Shown here: piece by piece, positions 44,297 to 50,638 of the stretch
How positions within the stretch are numbered: the stretch's first letter is position 1
Layout: every line of letters begins with the position of its first letter
Source of the DNA: Bacteriovoracaceae bacterium
Lineage (GTDB): Bacteria > Bdellovibrionota > Bacteriovoracia > Bacteriovoracales > Bacteriovoracaceae
Direction of reading: 5' to 3'
Assembly (NCBI GenBank): GCA_016786485.1
Contig: JAEUWD010000004.1
Coordinates: forward strand, 1 to 50,638
Length of the DNA: 50,638 bases
Position numbers and translations under genes: made by a program
Notes under the pieces: model-generated
Seen by the model: only the letters and a program-made list of their open reading frames with translations
Database searches by the model: none
What the model was told of the DNA's origin: nothing

Positions 44297-44325
44297 AGTA
44301 TAAAAACTGCCACGAATAATGGCAA
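44297..44325 (-). promoter_or_regulatory. Strong leaderless promoter of the SDR gene (TTGCCA-17-TATACT-7-ATG)
   Basis: On the minus strand TTGCCA (44325-44320, 5 of 6 consensus bases) is followed by a 17-base spacer and TATACT (44302-44297, 5 of 6). After 7 more bases comes the ATG of the SDR gene. Transcription would start at or just before the ATG, with no room for a Shine-Dalgarno sequence. Confidence 0.6.
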
Positions 44326-44433
44326 ACCATCTTATTGAAATTATGTAATAAAATTAAGAACTTACTCTCTAAACTAAACTCTTTTGTGAATATAGCCGAT
44401 AATATCACTAGGTTTCTATAAAATGAGGTACGT

Positions 44434-45912
44434 ATGAGAAAAATCTTAAGACTTTGCATTTTAATGATGGTCTCGTTTAACAATTTAAGCGCAAATGATT
44501 CATGGAAAGAATTGTATGATTATATCGAAAATAATAATTTTGGGAGAGATGGTAAAAAAGTTGATAAAGAATTTTGTAAAAAATTTGACGCGTTTTCTTA
44601 CGAAAAAGCAAAATGTCCGGCCATAGGAGACGGTGTTGTTAATCACAATGCAACAAAAAAGAGACAAAACCAGTCTGAATACATGAAGAAAAAATTTCAA
44701 GAATCCGCTAGCTTCAGCGACGAAATGAACAACCTCTATCTCACAAATAAACCCGAGTTCTATCGTAGATTTAAAACTAGTGAAGTTGCTGAAAAAATAA
44801 AACTAAACAACAAATTTATGTCTGCCAGTAGCTCAAACGGAAGTCTCCCAGCAATCGATGATAAATTTCAAGATGCTAAAAAATACTCAGGGCTAGAAAC
44901 AGAAGAACTGTTAAGCTTAATGAACGTAGCTCTAGAAAATTACATGCAATATCAGCCTAATTGCACAAGCTTTGATTACAATATACAAAGAGGGCTTCGA
45001 CATACATTTTCAATGGATGAATTGGAAAACTACCGAAAAGATAATTATAAAAAGAATTTAAAATATGTTGATATCAACTCAGAGGAATACAAAAACAGAT
45101 TCGAAACCTGGTATTCAAAAACTAAATTAGAAAATTTTCAATCTAATAACTCAGAATCTGAAATGAGTACGTATTCACCACGTAGAAAAGCAGTTTGGAG
45201 ACAAATTTGTGAAAAAAAACCAATGCTAAAGACTCTTACTACGACTGAATCAACAAATCCTCCAAGCACTTTAAAAAAATGTAGCGTAAACTTAGGGCAT
45301 CACTTTAAAAACAATGTTTGGCTCATCGAAAAAACTACCATAAACAATATCTTAAACAACGATAGCTTTAAAGAGCTTCAAAAATGTGTCGAAGCGAGCA
45401 ATACAAAACAAGTTAACAAGATTTACATTGAGAGTAGCTCTAATCTTTTCAAGAATGGCTATCCTGCCAATGATGCTTTTTGCGAAAGAGGTTTTTTGGG
45501 TCTCTCTAAAGCTAGAGCTGAAAGTGCAAAAGAACTGGTTCCACCTATATTATCTGCTTTAAAACTAGAAAATGTTAGTACAGACAAAATTACGTTAAGC
45601 TACACAGGCTCAAACGGAGACGGTACTTCTGGACCTTGTCCTTACTCAGGAGAAAGCACACAAAAGAAATTGGATTCCGAAGACACCAAAGCATTAGAAG
45701 ATGCTAAACATGTAAATATTGTCATCGAACTTGGAAACGAAAAAGCCCAAGAACAAAAACCAAGTTATTCAAAGGAAGTTGAGCACACAGACGTTCCCAC
45801 TCATCGATGCATTGATATTTCATTTACTTGCTTAGAGCAGGCAAATCTATACCAAATAGACGCAGACTCAGGAAGCTCAAGTAAGCCCGCTAAAACTAAA
45901 GAAGTTAAATAA
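44434..45912 (+). CDS. Periplasmic protein with divergent OmpA-like C-terminal domain
   Basis: This 492-residue protein has a signal peptide (MRKILRLCILMMVSFNNLSA, cut before NDSWK). The first 300 residues are polar, Lys/Asn-rich and predicted helical, with no recognised domain. Residues about 325-430 resemble an OmpA/MotB peptidoglycan-binding domain: NKIYIESSSNLF, LSKARAESAKELV, DKITLSYTGSNGDGTSGP and KHVNIVIELG take the places of the usual strand, LSxxRAxxV helix and final RRV strand. It may tether to peptidoglycan. The usual Asp and Arg ligands are not clearly kept, so binding is uncertain. Ribosome site GAGGT lies 5 bases before the ATG. A strong terminator follows the stop. Confidence 0.7.
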   Translation: MRKILRLCILMMVSFNNLSANDSWKELYDYIENNNFGRDGKKVDKEFCKKFDAFSYEKAKCPAIGDGVVNHNATKKRQNQSEYMKKKFQESASFSDEMNNLYLTNKPEFYRRFKTSEVAEKIKLNNKFMSASSSNGSLPAIDDKFQDAKKYSGLETEELLSLMNVALENYMQYQPNCTSFDYNIQRGLRHTFSMDELENYRKDNYKKNLKYVDINSEEYKNRFETWYSKTKLENFQSNNSESEMSTYSPRRKAVWRQICEKKPMLKTLTTTESTNPPSTLKKCSVNLGHHFKNNVWLIEKTTINNILNNDSFKELQKCVEASNTKQVNKIYIESSSNLFKNGYPANDAFCERGFLGLSKARAESAKELVPPILSALKLENVSTDKITLSYTGSNGDGTSGPCPYSGESTQKKLDSEDTKALEDAKHVNIVIELGNEKAQEQKPSYSKEVEHTDVPTHRCIDISFTCLEQANLYQIDADSGSSSKPAKTKEVK

Positions 45913-45933
45913 GCCATTAATATCAATAAAAAA

Positions 45934-45954
45934 GGCTCCGTAAGGAGCCTTTTT
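45934..45954. terminator. Bidirectional intrinsic terminator
   Basis: GGCTCC (45934-45939), a GTAA loop and GGAGCC (45944-45949) form a 6-bp GC-rich stem, extended by the flanking A and T runs (six A before, five T after). It lies between the convergent OmpA-like gene and rny, one base from the rny stop, and can end transcription from both sides. Confidence 0.9.
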
Positions 45955-45955
45955 C

Positions 45956-47506
45956 TTATCTTGCTACGCCGATAGCGCGTGTTTCTCGAATAACATTGAT
46001 TTTGATACTGCCTGGGTAAGATAATTCTTCTTCAATTTTCTTCGCAATATCACGTGATAAAATAACTGTTTGCTCATCACTAATTTTTTCGTTTTCAACG
46101 ATAACACGAATTTCACGTCCGGCTGAAATCGCGTAACTCTTAGCAACGCCTTCAAAGCTATTAACGATTTGTTCAATATCTGAAAGTCTTGATACGTATG
46201 ATTCTTTAAGTGCTTTACGAATCCCTGGACGGCCACCTGATAACGCGTCTCCGGCCATTACTAAGTGAGCAAGAACCGTTTCTGGCTTCACGTCTTCATG
46301 GTGGGCACGTACCGCATGGACAATATCTGGGGTCTCACCAAACTTCTTCAAGAAGTCAGCGCCAACAACAGCGTGCGAACCTTCGGCTGAAGCGTCCATA
46401 ACTTTACCGATATCATGCAATAGACCTGCACGACGAGCTTGCTTCACGTTTAAGCCAAGTTCAGCTGCCATTGCACCACATAGGAAGGCAACTTCTAACG
46501 AGTGTTGATATTGGTTTTGGGTATATGAAGTACGCCAGTTAAGCGCACCGATCATTTTTAGAACTTCAGGGTGAATACCGTGAACGCCGATTTCCATCTG
46601 AGCTTTTTCACCTAAATCACGCAATAATCCTTCAAATTCATTTTTTGATTTTTCATAGAACTCTTCGATTTTAGCTGGGTGAATACGACCATCAGCAATC
46701 AATCTTTCAAGCGTCATCTTCGCAATTTGTTTTCTAACAACATTGAATGAAGAAATAACAACTAAGCCCGGAGTATCATCGATAACTAAGTCGATACCAC
46801 AAATCTGCTCGAAGGCACGAATGTTACGACCTTCACGGCCAATGATACGACCTTTAATTTCATCACTTGGTAATTCAACCGATGATATTGTTTGCTCGGC
46901 CACATATTCACCTGCAAAACGCTGACAAGCAATTCCAATAATACGTTTTGCTTTCTTCTCAGCTTCTTCTTTGGCTTCTTCTTCGATGCGAGTAATAACT
47001 TTGGCCGCATCGACTTTGGCTTCTTCAGTATAAACTTTTAATAATTCTTCTTTGGCTTCTTCTTTTGACATCTTCGCAACTTCAGAGAGTTTGACGGCAA
47101 TTTCAGCTTGGCGAATTTTGTATTTTTCAGTTTCTTGATCAGCTTTTCTCATTCTCTCTGCAAGTTCGTCTTCCTTGCTCTTAAGTCTTTGCATCTCTTG
47201 ATCTTTCTGTTCAATTTTCGCGTCAAGGGCCACTTCTTTCTTGGTTAAGCTTCTTTCGAATTCTTGTAAGTCACGATGACGCTTATTGAATTCGTTTTCT
47301 AATTCAACCCGCTCTTCCTTCACCACTTGTTTGGCTTCATACTTAGCTTGTTTTTTAATATCTTGAGCTTCATTTCTGGCGCTCTTTAAAATATTGTCAG
47401 CCTCAGTTTCGATTTGTTTTTTTGCCAAGATCCCTTTAAGAAAAAAACCTAAAGCGGAACCCACAATAATACAAAGGATAGATGCCAAAATAATTTCAAC
47501 ACTCAT
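45956..47506 (-). CDS. rny: Ribonuclease Y
   Basis: This 516-residue membrane-anchored endoribonuclease starts mRNA decay. Order: one N-terminal membrane helix (residues 3-24), a long coiled coil (about 30-195), a KH RNA-binding domain (about 205-265; IIGREGRNIRAFEQICGIDL), and an HD phosphohydrolase domain with His364-Asp365 in GLLHDIGK and the second His pair in HAVRAHHEDVKP. Length matches the family (about 515-520). RNase Y is best known in Gram-positives but also occurs in Bdellovibrionota and other lineages. It overlaps the cyclo-ligase gene (ATGA) and has AAAGGAG 8 bases before ATG. Confidence 0.96.
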   Translation of the reverse strand: MSVEIILASILCIIVGSALGFFLKGILAKKQIETEADNILKSARNEAQDIKKQAKYEAKQVVKEERVELENEFNKRHRDLQEFERSLTKKEVALDAKIEQKDQEMQRLKSKEDELAERMRKADQETEKYKIRQAEIAVKLSEVAKMSKEEAKEELLKVYTEEAKVDAAKVITRIEEEAKEEAEKKAKRIIGIACQRFAGEYVAEQTISSVELPSDEIKGRIIGREGRNIRAFEQICGIDLVIDDTPGLVVISSFNVVRKQIAKMTLERLIADGRIHPAKIEEFYEKSKNEFEGLLRDLGEKAQMEIGVHGIHPEVLKMIGALNWRTSYTQNQYQHSLEVAFLCGAMAAELGLNVKQARRAGLLHDIGKVMDASAEGSHAVVGADFLKKFGETPDIVHAVRAHHEDVKPETVLAHLVMAGDALSGGRPGIRKALKESYVSRLSDIEQIVNSFEGVAKSYAISAGREIRVIVENEKISDEQTVILSRDIAKKIEEELSYPGSIKINVIRETRAIGVAR

Positions 47507-48084
47507 GAGTTAACTCCTTTACACATATAAATGCATTTATCTGTGATAATATAATCTAATTTAATATCGTGTTTATCCGTCGCAATCTCTGCAACAATTT
47601 GTTCTTCAAATGCTAATCCGATAGTAATTCCAGAATAATTCTGAAGATAACGATCATAAAACCCAGCACCACGGCCTAAGCGCTCGCCATTTTTCGCAAA
47701 AAGCAATCCAGGAGTCAAAGTAATGTCGAGATTTTCTTTTTCCTCGACCATTAAGGCTTCTGGAATACTTGCTCCCCAATTCATATCTTTGAAATCGGGC
47801 AAAGTTACAGAATAAAAACTCATGGTTTTATCTTTATTAGTCTTTGGAAAACAAAATTCATATGCACTATTTTTCATATTTAAATACCAAACAACTTCGT
47901 TTTGAATCGGGCAAAACGCACCAATTCCTAACTTTTTAAGCGAGCGGAATTTAGTATTTTTCAGATGAGTTAAGAAATCACTTAAGTTATTTGCTATTTT
48001 TTGGCTTTTCTCAAACTGGGTTTCACTTCCCATCTTTGATAAAATTTCTTTCGCAAATTTTCTTTGTTCTAATTTCTTTTCCAA
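47503..48084 (-). CDS. 5-Formyltetrahydrofolate cyclo-ligase
   Basis: This 193-residue enzyme converts 5-formyl-THF to 5,10-methenyl-THF using ATP. The diagnostic motif is GERLGRGAGFYDRYL (about 133-147), with basic N-terminal residues (EQRKFAKEIL) for phosphate binding and LTPGLLFAKNG before the motif. The start is TTG at 48084, with AGAGG 5 bases away. It lies directly downstream of zapA, the same neighbour order as in many Proteobacteria, where a 6S RNA gene is usually placed between; here the gap is only 25 bases. Confidence 0.92.
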   Translation of the reverse strand: MEKKLEQRKFAKEILSKMGSETQFEKSQKIANNLSDFLTHLKNTKFRSLKKLGIGAFCPIQNEVVWYLNMKNSAYEFCFPKTNKDKTMSFYSVTLPDFKDMNWGASIPEALMVEEKENLDITLTPGLLFAKNGERLGRGAGFYDRYLQNYSGITIGLAFEEQIVAEIATDKHDIKLDYIITDKCIYMCKGVNS

Positions 48085-48109
48085 ACCAACCTCTACGAAC
48101 TACGTAGGG

Positions 48110-48424
48110 TTAGAGTATTGTTGCGGGTGAAGTTTGTTCGATTTTTTTTAGGGCATCAGATACTGAACATTCTAATTTCTCAATGTTATTTCTGTATTCC
48201 GATTCTAAAATTATCTTATCTGAAGCAAGCTTAAGGGCGACCAAAACGGCCATATCTGAATCACTTCTTTTGACGCCACTTTTCTTTAGCTGCTCGACTT
48301 CTTTCTGAACAAGATCGACCACTTGCTTGGGATCGATACTTCCATCCGCACCAGAGTTAAACTTAACTCTGCATCCTAAAATATTAAACTCTAATCCGTC
48401 CTTAAAATTCATCTCATTTAACAT
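48110..48424 (-). CDS. zapA: Cell division protein ZapA
   Basis: This 104-residue protein (100 if the ATG at 48412 is used) fits ZapA: LEFNILGCRVKFNSG at the N-terminus (the usual strand pair), then a long helix MAVLVALKLASDKIILESEY and a coiled-coil tail. ZapA crosslinks FtsZ filaments at mid-cell. It lies downstream of ftsY and upstream of the cyclo-ligase. No ribosome site precedes either ATG. A TTGACG (48449-48444) sits 17 bases from TAATGT, which ends 8 bases before ATG 48412, so the second ATG may be the true, nearly leaderless start. Confidence 0.82.
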   Translation of the reverse strand: MLNEMNFKDGLEFNILGCRVKFNSGADGSIDPKQVVDLVQKEVEQLKKSGVKRSDSDMAVLVALKLASDKIILESEYRNNIEKLECSVSDALKKIEQTSPATIL

Positions 48425-48449
48425 TATGCTATAATGAAATTTTCGTCAA
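48423..48449 (-). promoter_or_regulatory. Candidate zapA promoter
   Basis: Minus strand: TTGACG (48449-48444) followed by CATAAT (48428-48423, spacer 15) or TAATGT (spacer 17). It lies in the 49-base gap after ftsY and overlaps the first possible zapA ATG, favouring the ATG at 48412. A small TTTCG/CGAAA hairpin overlaps the -35. Confidence 0.4.
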
Positions 48450-48473
48450 CGAAATCTCTGAAGTTTACAGGGG

Positions 48474-49511
48474 TTAGGCGTTTATTCCGACCAGGGCCTT
48501 GAGGTAGAGTTCTTGATTAAAGACATTGAGATCCTCGACGGTTTCTCCCACGCCGATATAAGTAATAGGAATCTTAAGCGCGTCCACAATTGACACCGCG
48601 TTGCCAGCTTTCGCCGAGCCATCACACTTGGTTAAAATTAGGCCGGTTAGTTCCAGGGCCTCGTTGAATTCTTTGGCCTGTTTAAGAGCATTTTGGCCAG
48701 TAATCGCATCAATAACTAGTAGCGTTTCGTGAGGAGCTTGGGCATCGACTTTGGCCATAACACGTTTGGTTTTTTTTAATTCTTCCATAAGGTTTTTGGC
48801 AGTATGCAAACGTCCGGCAGTATCGAGCAGACAGTAATCAGCGCCAGCATTCTTCGCCTGAAGAACTGTCTCATAGGCCACGCCACTCGGGTCAGCACCT
48901 TCGGCAGCACGAATAAGTTCGACTCCTGCCCGCTCACACCAAACTTGCAACTGTTCAACTGCTGCTGCACGGAAAGTATCACAAGCTCCAACATAAACTT
49001 TGGCGCCTTGTCTTTTGAGTTTCGTCGCTAATTTTCCAATAGTGGTGGTCTTACCGGCCCCGTTCACACCAGCGATCATGATAACCTTAAGTCCAGAATT
49101 GGGTGTAAACTCGAAAATATTTTTACTTAGCTTATTTTGGACTGGCGACATTTTGCTGTTTAAGAAATTAAAAATAACTAACTTAATGTCTTCTGCTTGA
49201 TTGGCCTTCAAGTGCTCAATCAATTCAGCAATCAGTATATGACCCATGTCAGTGGTATAAAGTAGCTCTTCAATTTTCTCTAGTGTTGCGCTATCGAGTT
49301 TATTTCCACCAATAATTTGACCAAGCTTAGACCAAATTTCATCACGCGAACGTGCCAAGCCTTTGACCAAACGCTCAGACCAATTGTCTGGAACAGGTGC
49401 CATTTCCTTTTGAGAAACAGGCAGTGTTTTTTTATTTTTTCGCTTAAGAAAAATAAACACAATAGGAATGATGACAGCAACGGGCAAAAGGTAAACAACT
49501 TCGAACGACAT
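48474..49511 (-). CDS. ftsY: Signal recognition particle receptor FtsY
   Basis: This 345-residue SRP GTPase receptor docks ribosomes making membrane proteins to the SecYEG translocon. It has an N-terminal membrane helix (about 5-22) instead of the long acidic A domain of E. coli, an N domain (about 40-120), and a G domain with G1 GVNGAGKTTT (148-157), the SRP-specific ACDTFRAAAVEQLQ, G3 DTAGR and G4 TKCDGSAKAG. The G4 motif reads TKCD where TKLD is usual. Ribosome site AAGGA lies 10 bases before the ATG. It follows the CoA-type Nudix gene by 3 bases and precedes zapA. Confidence 0.96.
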   Translation of the reverse strand: MSFEVVYLLPVAVIIPIVFIFLKRKNKKTLPVSQKEMAPVPDNWSERLVKGLARSRDEIWSKLGQIIGGNKLDSATLEKIEELLYTTDMGHILIAELIEHLKANQAEDIKLVIFNFLNSKMSPVQNKLSKNIFEFTPNSGLKVIMIAGVNGAGKTTTIGKLATKLKRQGAKVYVGACDTFRAAAVEQLQVWCERAGVELIRAAEGADPSGVAYETVLQAKNAGADYCLLDTAGRLHTAKNLMEELKKTKRVMAKVDAQAPHETLLVIDAITGQNALKQAKEFNEALELTGLILTKCDGSAKAGNAVSIVDALKIPITYIGVGETVEDLNVFNQELYLKALVGINA

Positions 49512-49514
49512 ATA

Positions 49515-50156
49515 TTAATTATCCTTATAGTAAATTCTTAACATATTCCATACCATTCTTGCGGTCGCTCCCCACAATAAATGCGTTTCGTTGGAATTTT
49601 TTTTAGCCACATAACTTCCAGCGAAAATCGGACGATACAACAGCGCACCGCTGGAATATTCTCCCACGCGATAACCCTTAAACCATAAGTCTTCCTGAGA
49701 TAAATCCTTAAAACTTAAGGTAAAAACATCATCCCATTCACCATTGCTTTCAATTTTCTCTAAGAGTGATCTGATACTCATCTGAGTTTTTGCTACCACT
49801 GGCACGATAATCGAATCGGCTGAAGTATATACCGGAGGAACAAGGCCCAAGATTTCTAAATTATCGGCTGAGAAATTGGTCTCTTCCGTAAATTCACGTT
49901 TAATAACTTCGATAGGATCATTTTCAGAACTTTTTTTATTTCCACCAAAAAACGCAATTTGCCCTCGGTGAGAAGGCACCAATTCGCTGCGCTTAATAAA
50001 ACAAATCGAGTCTTCTATCAGTAAAGCCAGCGTGGCCCCTCGCCATTCACGAGTAACATCATCGACCTTAGAAATTTGACGAGAAATTTCTAAGTAATCG
50101 CTTGAAAAAAAATCTTGCGGTAGCTCTTTTTTAAGTTTCTTGATATCTATTTGCAT
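49515..50156 (-). CDS. CoA pyrophosphatase-type Nudix hydrolase
   Basis: This 213-residue Nudix protein has the CoA-diphosphatase signature SHRGQIAFFGGNKK followed by VIKREFTEET; the spacing of eight residues between the acidic residue and the RE pair agrees with the CoA subgroup (NUDT7/YeaB). It would cleave CoA or acyl-CoA to 3',5'-ADP and phosphopantetheine. The usual PGG reads FGG. The ATG (50156-50154) overlaps the start codon of the divergent epmA gene and has no Shine-Dalgarno sequence; TATTTT ends 9 bases before it on the minus strand. It lies 3 bases upstream of ftsY and is probably co-transcribed. Confidence 0.85.
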   Translation of the reverse strand: MQIDIKKLKKELPQDFFSSDYLEISRQISKVDDVTREWRGATLALLIEDSICFIKRSELVPSHRGQIAFFGGNKKSSENDPIEVIKREFTEETNFSADNLEILGLVPPVYTSADSIIVPVVAKTQMSIRSLLEKIESNGEWDDVFTLSFKDLSQEDLWFKGYRVGEYSSGALLYRPIFAGSYVAKKNSNETHLLWGATARMVWNMLRIYYKDN

Positions 50157-50157
50157 G

Positions 50158-50638
50158 ATGCGACTAAAATATCAGTTTCAGCTAATCCAGGCCATAAGAG
50201 ATTTTTTCTTGAAGGAAGAATTCATCGACGTTTTAACTCCACCAATGGTGGAAAATCCTGGCATGGAAACACATATTCATCCTTTTGAAGTCATGAGTAA
50301 AATTCAAGGTAAGGCCCTCAATCGTTATCTCCACACTTCGCCTGAGTTTGCCATGAAGAAATTAATTTCGTTGCAAGATGAAGAACTGGATAAAATTTTT
50401 CAAATTTCTTATTGCTTTCGTGATGAACCTTCATCGGAAATACACCGTAATCAATTTTTGATGCTGGAATGGTATCGAAAAAATGCTCGTTATGAAAAAA
50501 TTATGGATGATTGCGAAGCTCTCATTACTTGGTGCTTAAAAGATTTGCAAAAAAAATCTTTGCCGGTGAAATTTCAAAAATTAAATTTTACTAAACTGAC
50601 GGTGCAAGAACTTTTCCAAAAAACTATCCAAATTGATA
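50158..50638 (+). CDS. epmA: EF-P beta-lysylation ligase EpmA, N-terminal part (truncated)
   Basis: The last 481 bases encode the first 160 residues of a class II lysyl-tRNA synthetase-like protein without an anticodon-binding domain. The chain opens MRLKYQFQLIQAIRDFFLKE and continues with DVLTPPMVENPGMETHIHPF, YLHTSPEFAMKKLI and the motif 2 block YCFRDE...HRNQFLMLEWY. This matches EpmA (GenX/PoxA), which attaches beta-lysine to elongation factor P. The gene runs off the window. The ATG at 50158 (or the adjacent one at 50155) has no ribosome site and overlaps the start of the divergent Nudix gene. Confidence 0.88.
   Translation, partial: MRLKYQFQLIQAIRDFFLKEEFIDVLTPPMVENPGMETHIHPFEVMSKIQGKALNRYLHTSPEFAMKKLISLQDEELDKIFQISYCFRDEPSSEIHRNQFLMLEWYRKNARYEKIMDDCEALITWCLKDLQKKSLPVKFQKLNFTKLTVQELFQKTIQID

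Noticed and set aside
48085-48109. 6S RNA between zapA and the cyclo-ligase gene
   Set aside because: The gap is only 25 bases, far too small for a 6S RNA.
1-50638. Mobile elements, prophage, CRISPR arrays or known anti-phage systems
   Set aside because: I found no transposase, integrase, phage structural gene, terminal repeats or spacer-repeat pattern on either strand; AddAB is a repair enzyme rather than a dedicated defence island.

Overview
The window is a gene-dense, AT-rich chromosomal segment with almost no intergenic DNA. No gene-free stretch exceeds about 150 bases, and many start/stop overlaps are of the ATGA type. The gene set points to a Gram-negative predatory or scavenging bacterium of the Bdellovibrionota, probably a Bacteriovorax/Peredibacter-like organism. 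The signs are a module of TPR proteins plus an outer-membrane barrel resembling the myxobacterial/Bdellovibrio Glt envelope machinery, many lipoproteins and secreted proteins, RNase Y in a Gram-negative, leucine dehydrogenase with a fused branched-chain E1, and homogentisate catabolism. The assignment is inferred from gene content, not from a marker gene. I saw no insertion sequence, prophage, CRISPR array, rRNA or intact tRNA.

Layout. 1-5934 (minus): an outer-membrane barrel followed by three TPR envelope proteins and the start of a fifth exported protein, forming one operon. 6014-11678 (minus): an AddAB-type helicase-nuclease pair. 11754-12572 (plus): Hsp33. 12569-14160 (minus): an unknown lipoprotein and membrane protein. 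14252-19996 (plus): a membrane Fe-S oxidoreductase of the EtfD/HdrD type, then three overlapping genes for exported proteins of unknown function. 20041-24023 (plus): histidyl- and valyl-tRNA synthetases. 24024-26904 (minus): FabI, a DUF309 protein, an EI24/CysZ-like membrane protein and a GT9 glycosyltransferase. 27002-30858 (plus): a HisC-type aminotransferase, fumarylacetoacetase, homogentisate dioxygenase and a flavin reductase-like protein, together looking like an aromatic amino-acid catabolic operon. 31006-32811 (plus): an exported S41 peptidase. 32813-39740 (minus): a small lipoprotein, a fused alpha-keto acid dehydrogenase E1, a cytochrome c lipoprotein, a large B12-binding/radical SAM protein and leucine dehydrogenase. 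39817-40131 (plus): a ferredoxin. 40128-44289 (minus): a CNNM/CorC transporter and an operon of an SDR, small membrane proteins and a Nudix hydrolase. 44434-45912 (plus): a periplasmic protein with an OmpA-like end. 45956-50156 (minus): RNase Y, 5-formyl-THF cyclo-ligase, ZapA, FtsY and a CoA-type Nudix. 50158-end (plus): the beginning of EpmA.

How they fit together. Two amino-acid degradation routes are visible: branched-chain (leucine dehydrogenase to fused E1) and tyrosine/homogentisate. The EtfD-like membrane oxidoreductase could pass electrons from acyl-CoA oxidation to quinone. This suits an organism living on the protein of other cells.

The most interesting non-coding signals are: several genes whose -10 hexamer lies about 7 bases before the start codon with no Shine-Dalgarno sequence (SDR, hisS, hslO, perhaps zapA), suggesting leaderless transcription; a tandem-hairpin leader containing a perfect tRNA T-arm consensus before the radical SAM gene; and a long terminator-like hairpin buried in the last codons of a convergent lipoprotein gene. 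No clearly new defence or mobile system was found; the nearest to an undescribed system is the oxidoreductase-linked trio of exported proteins at 16221-19996.
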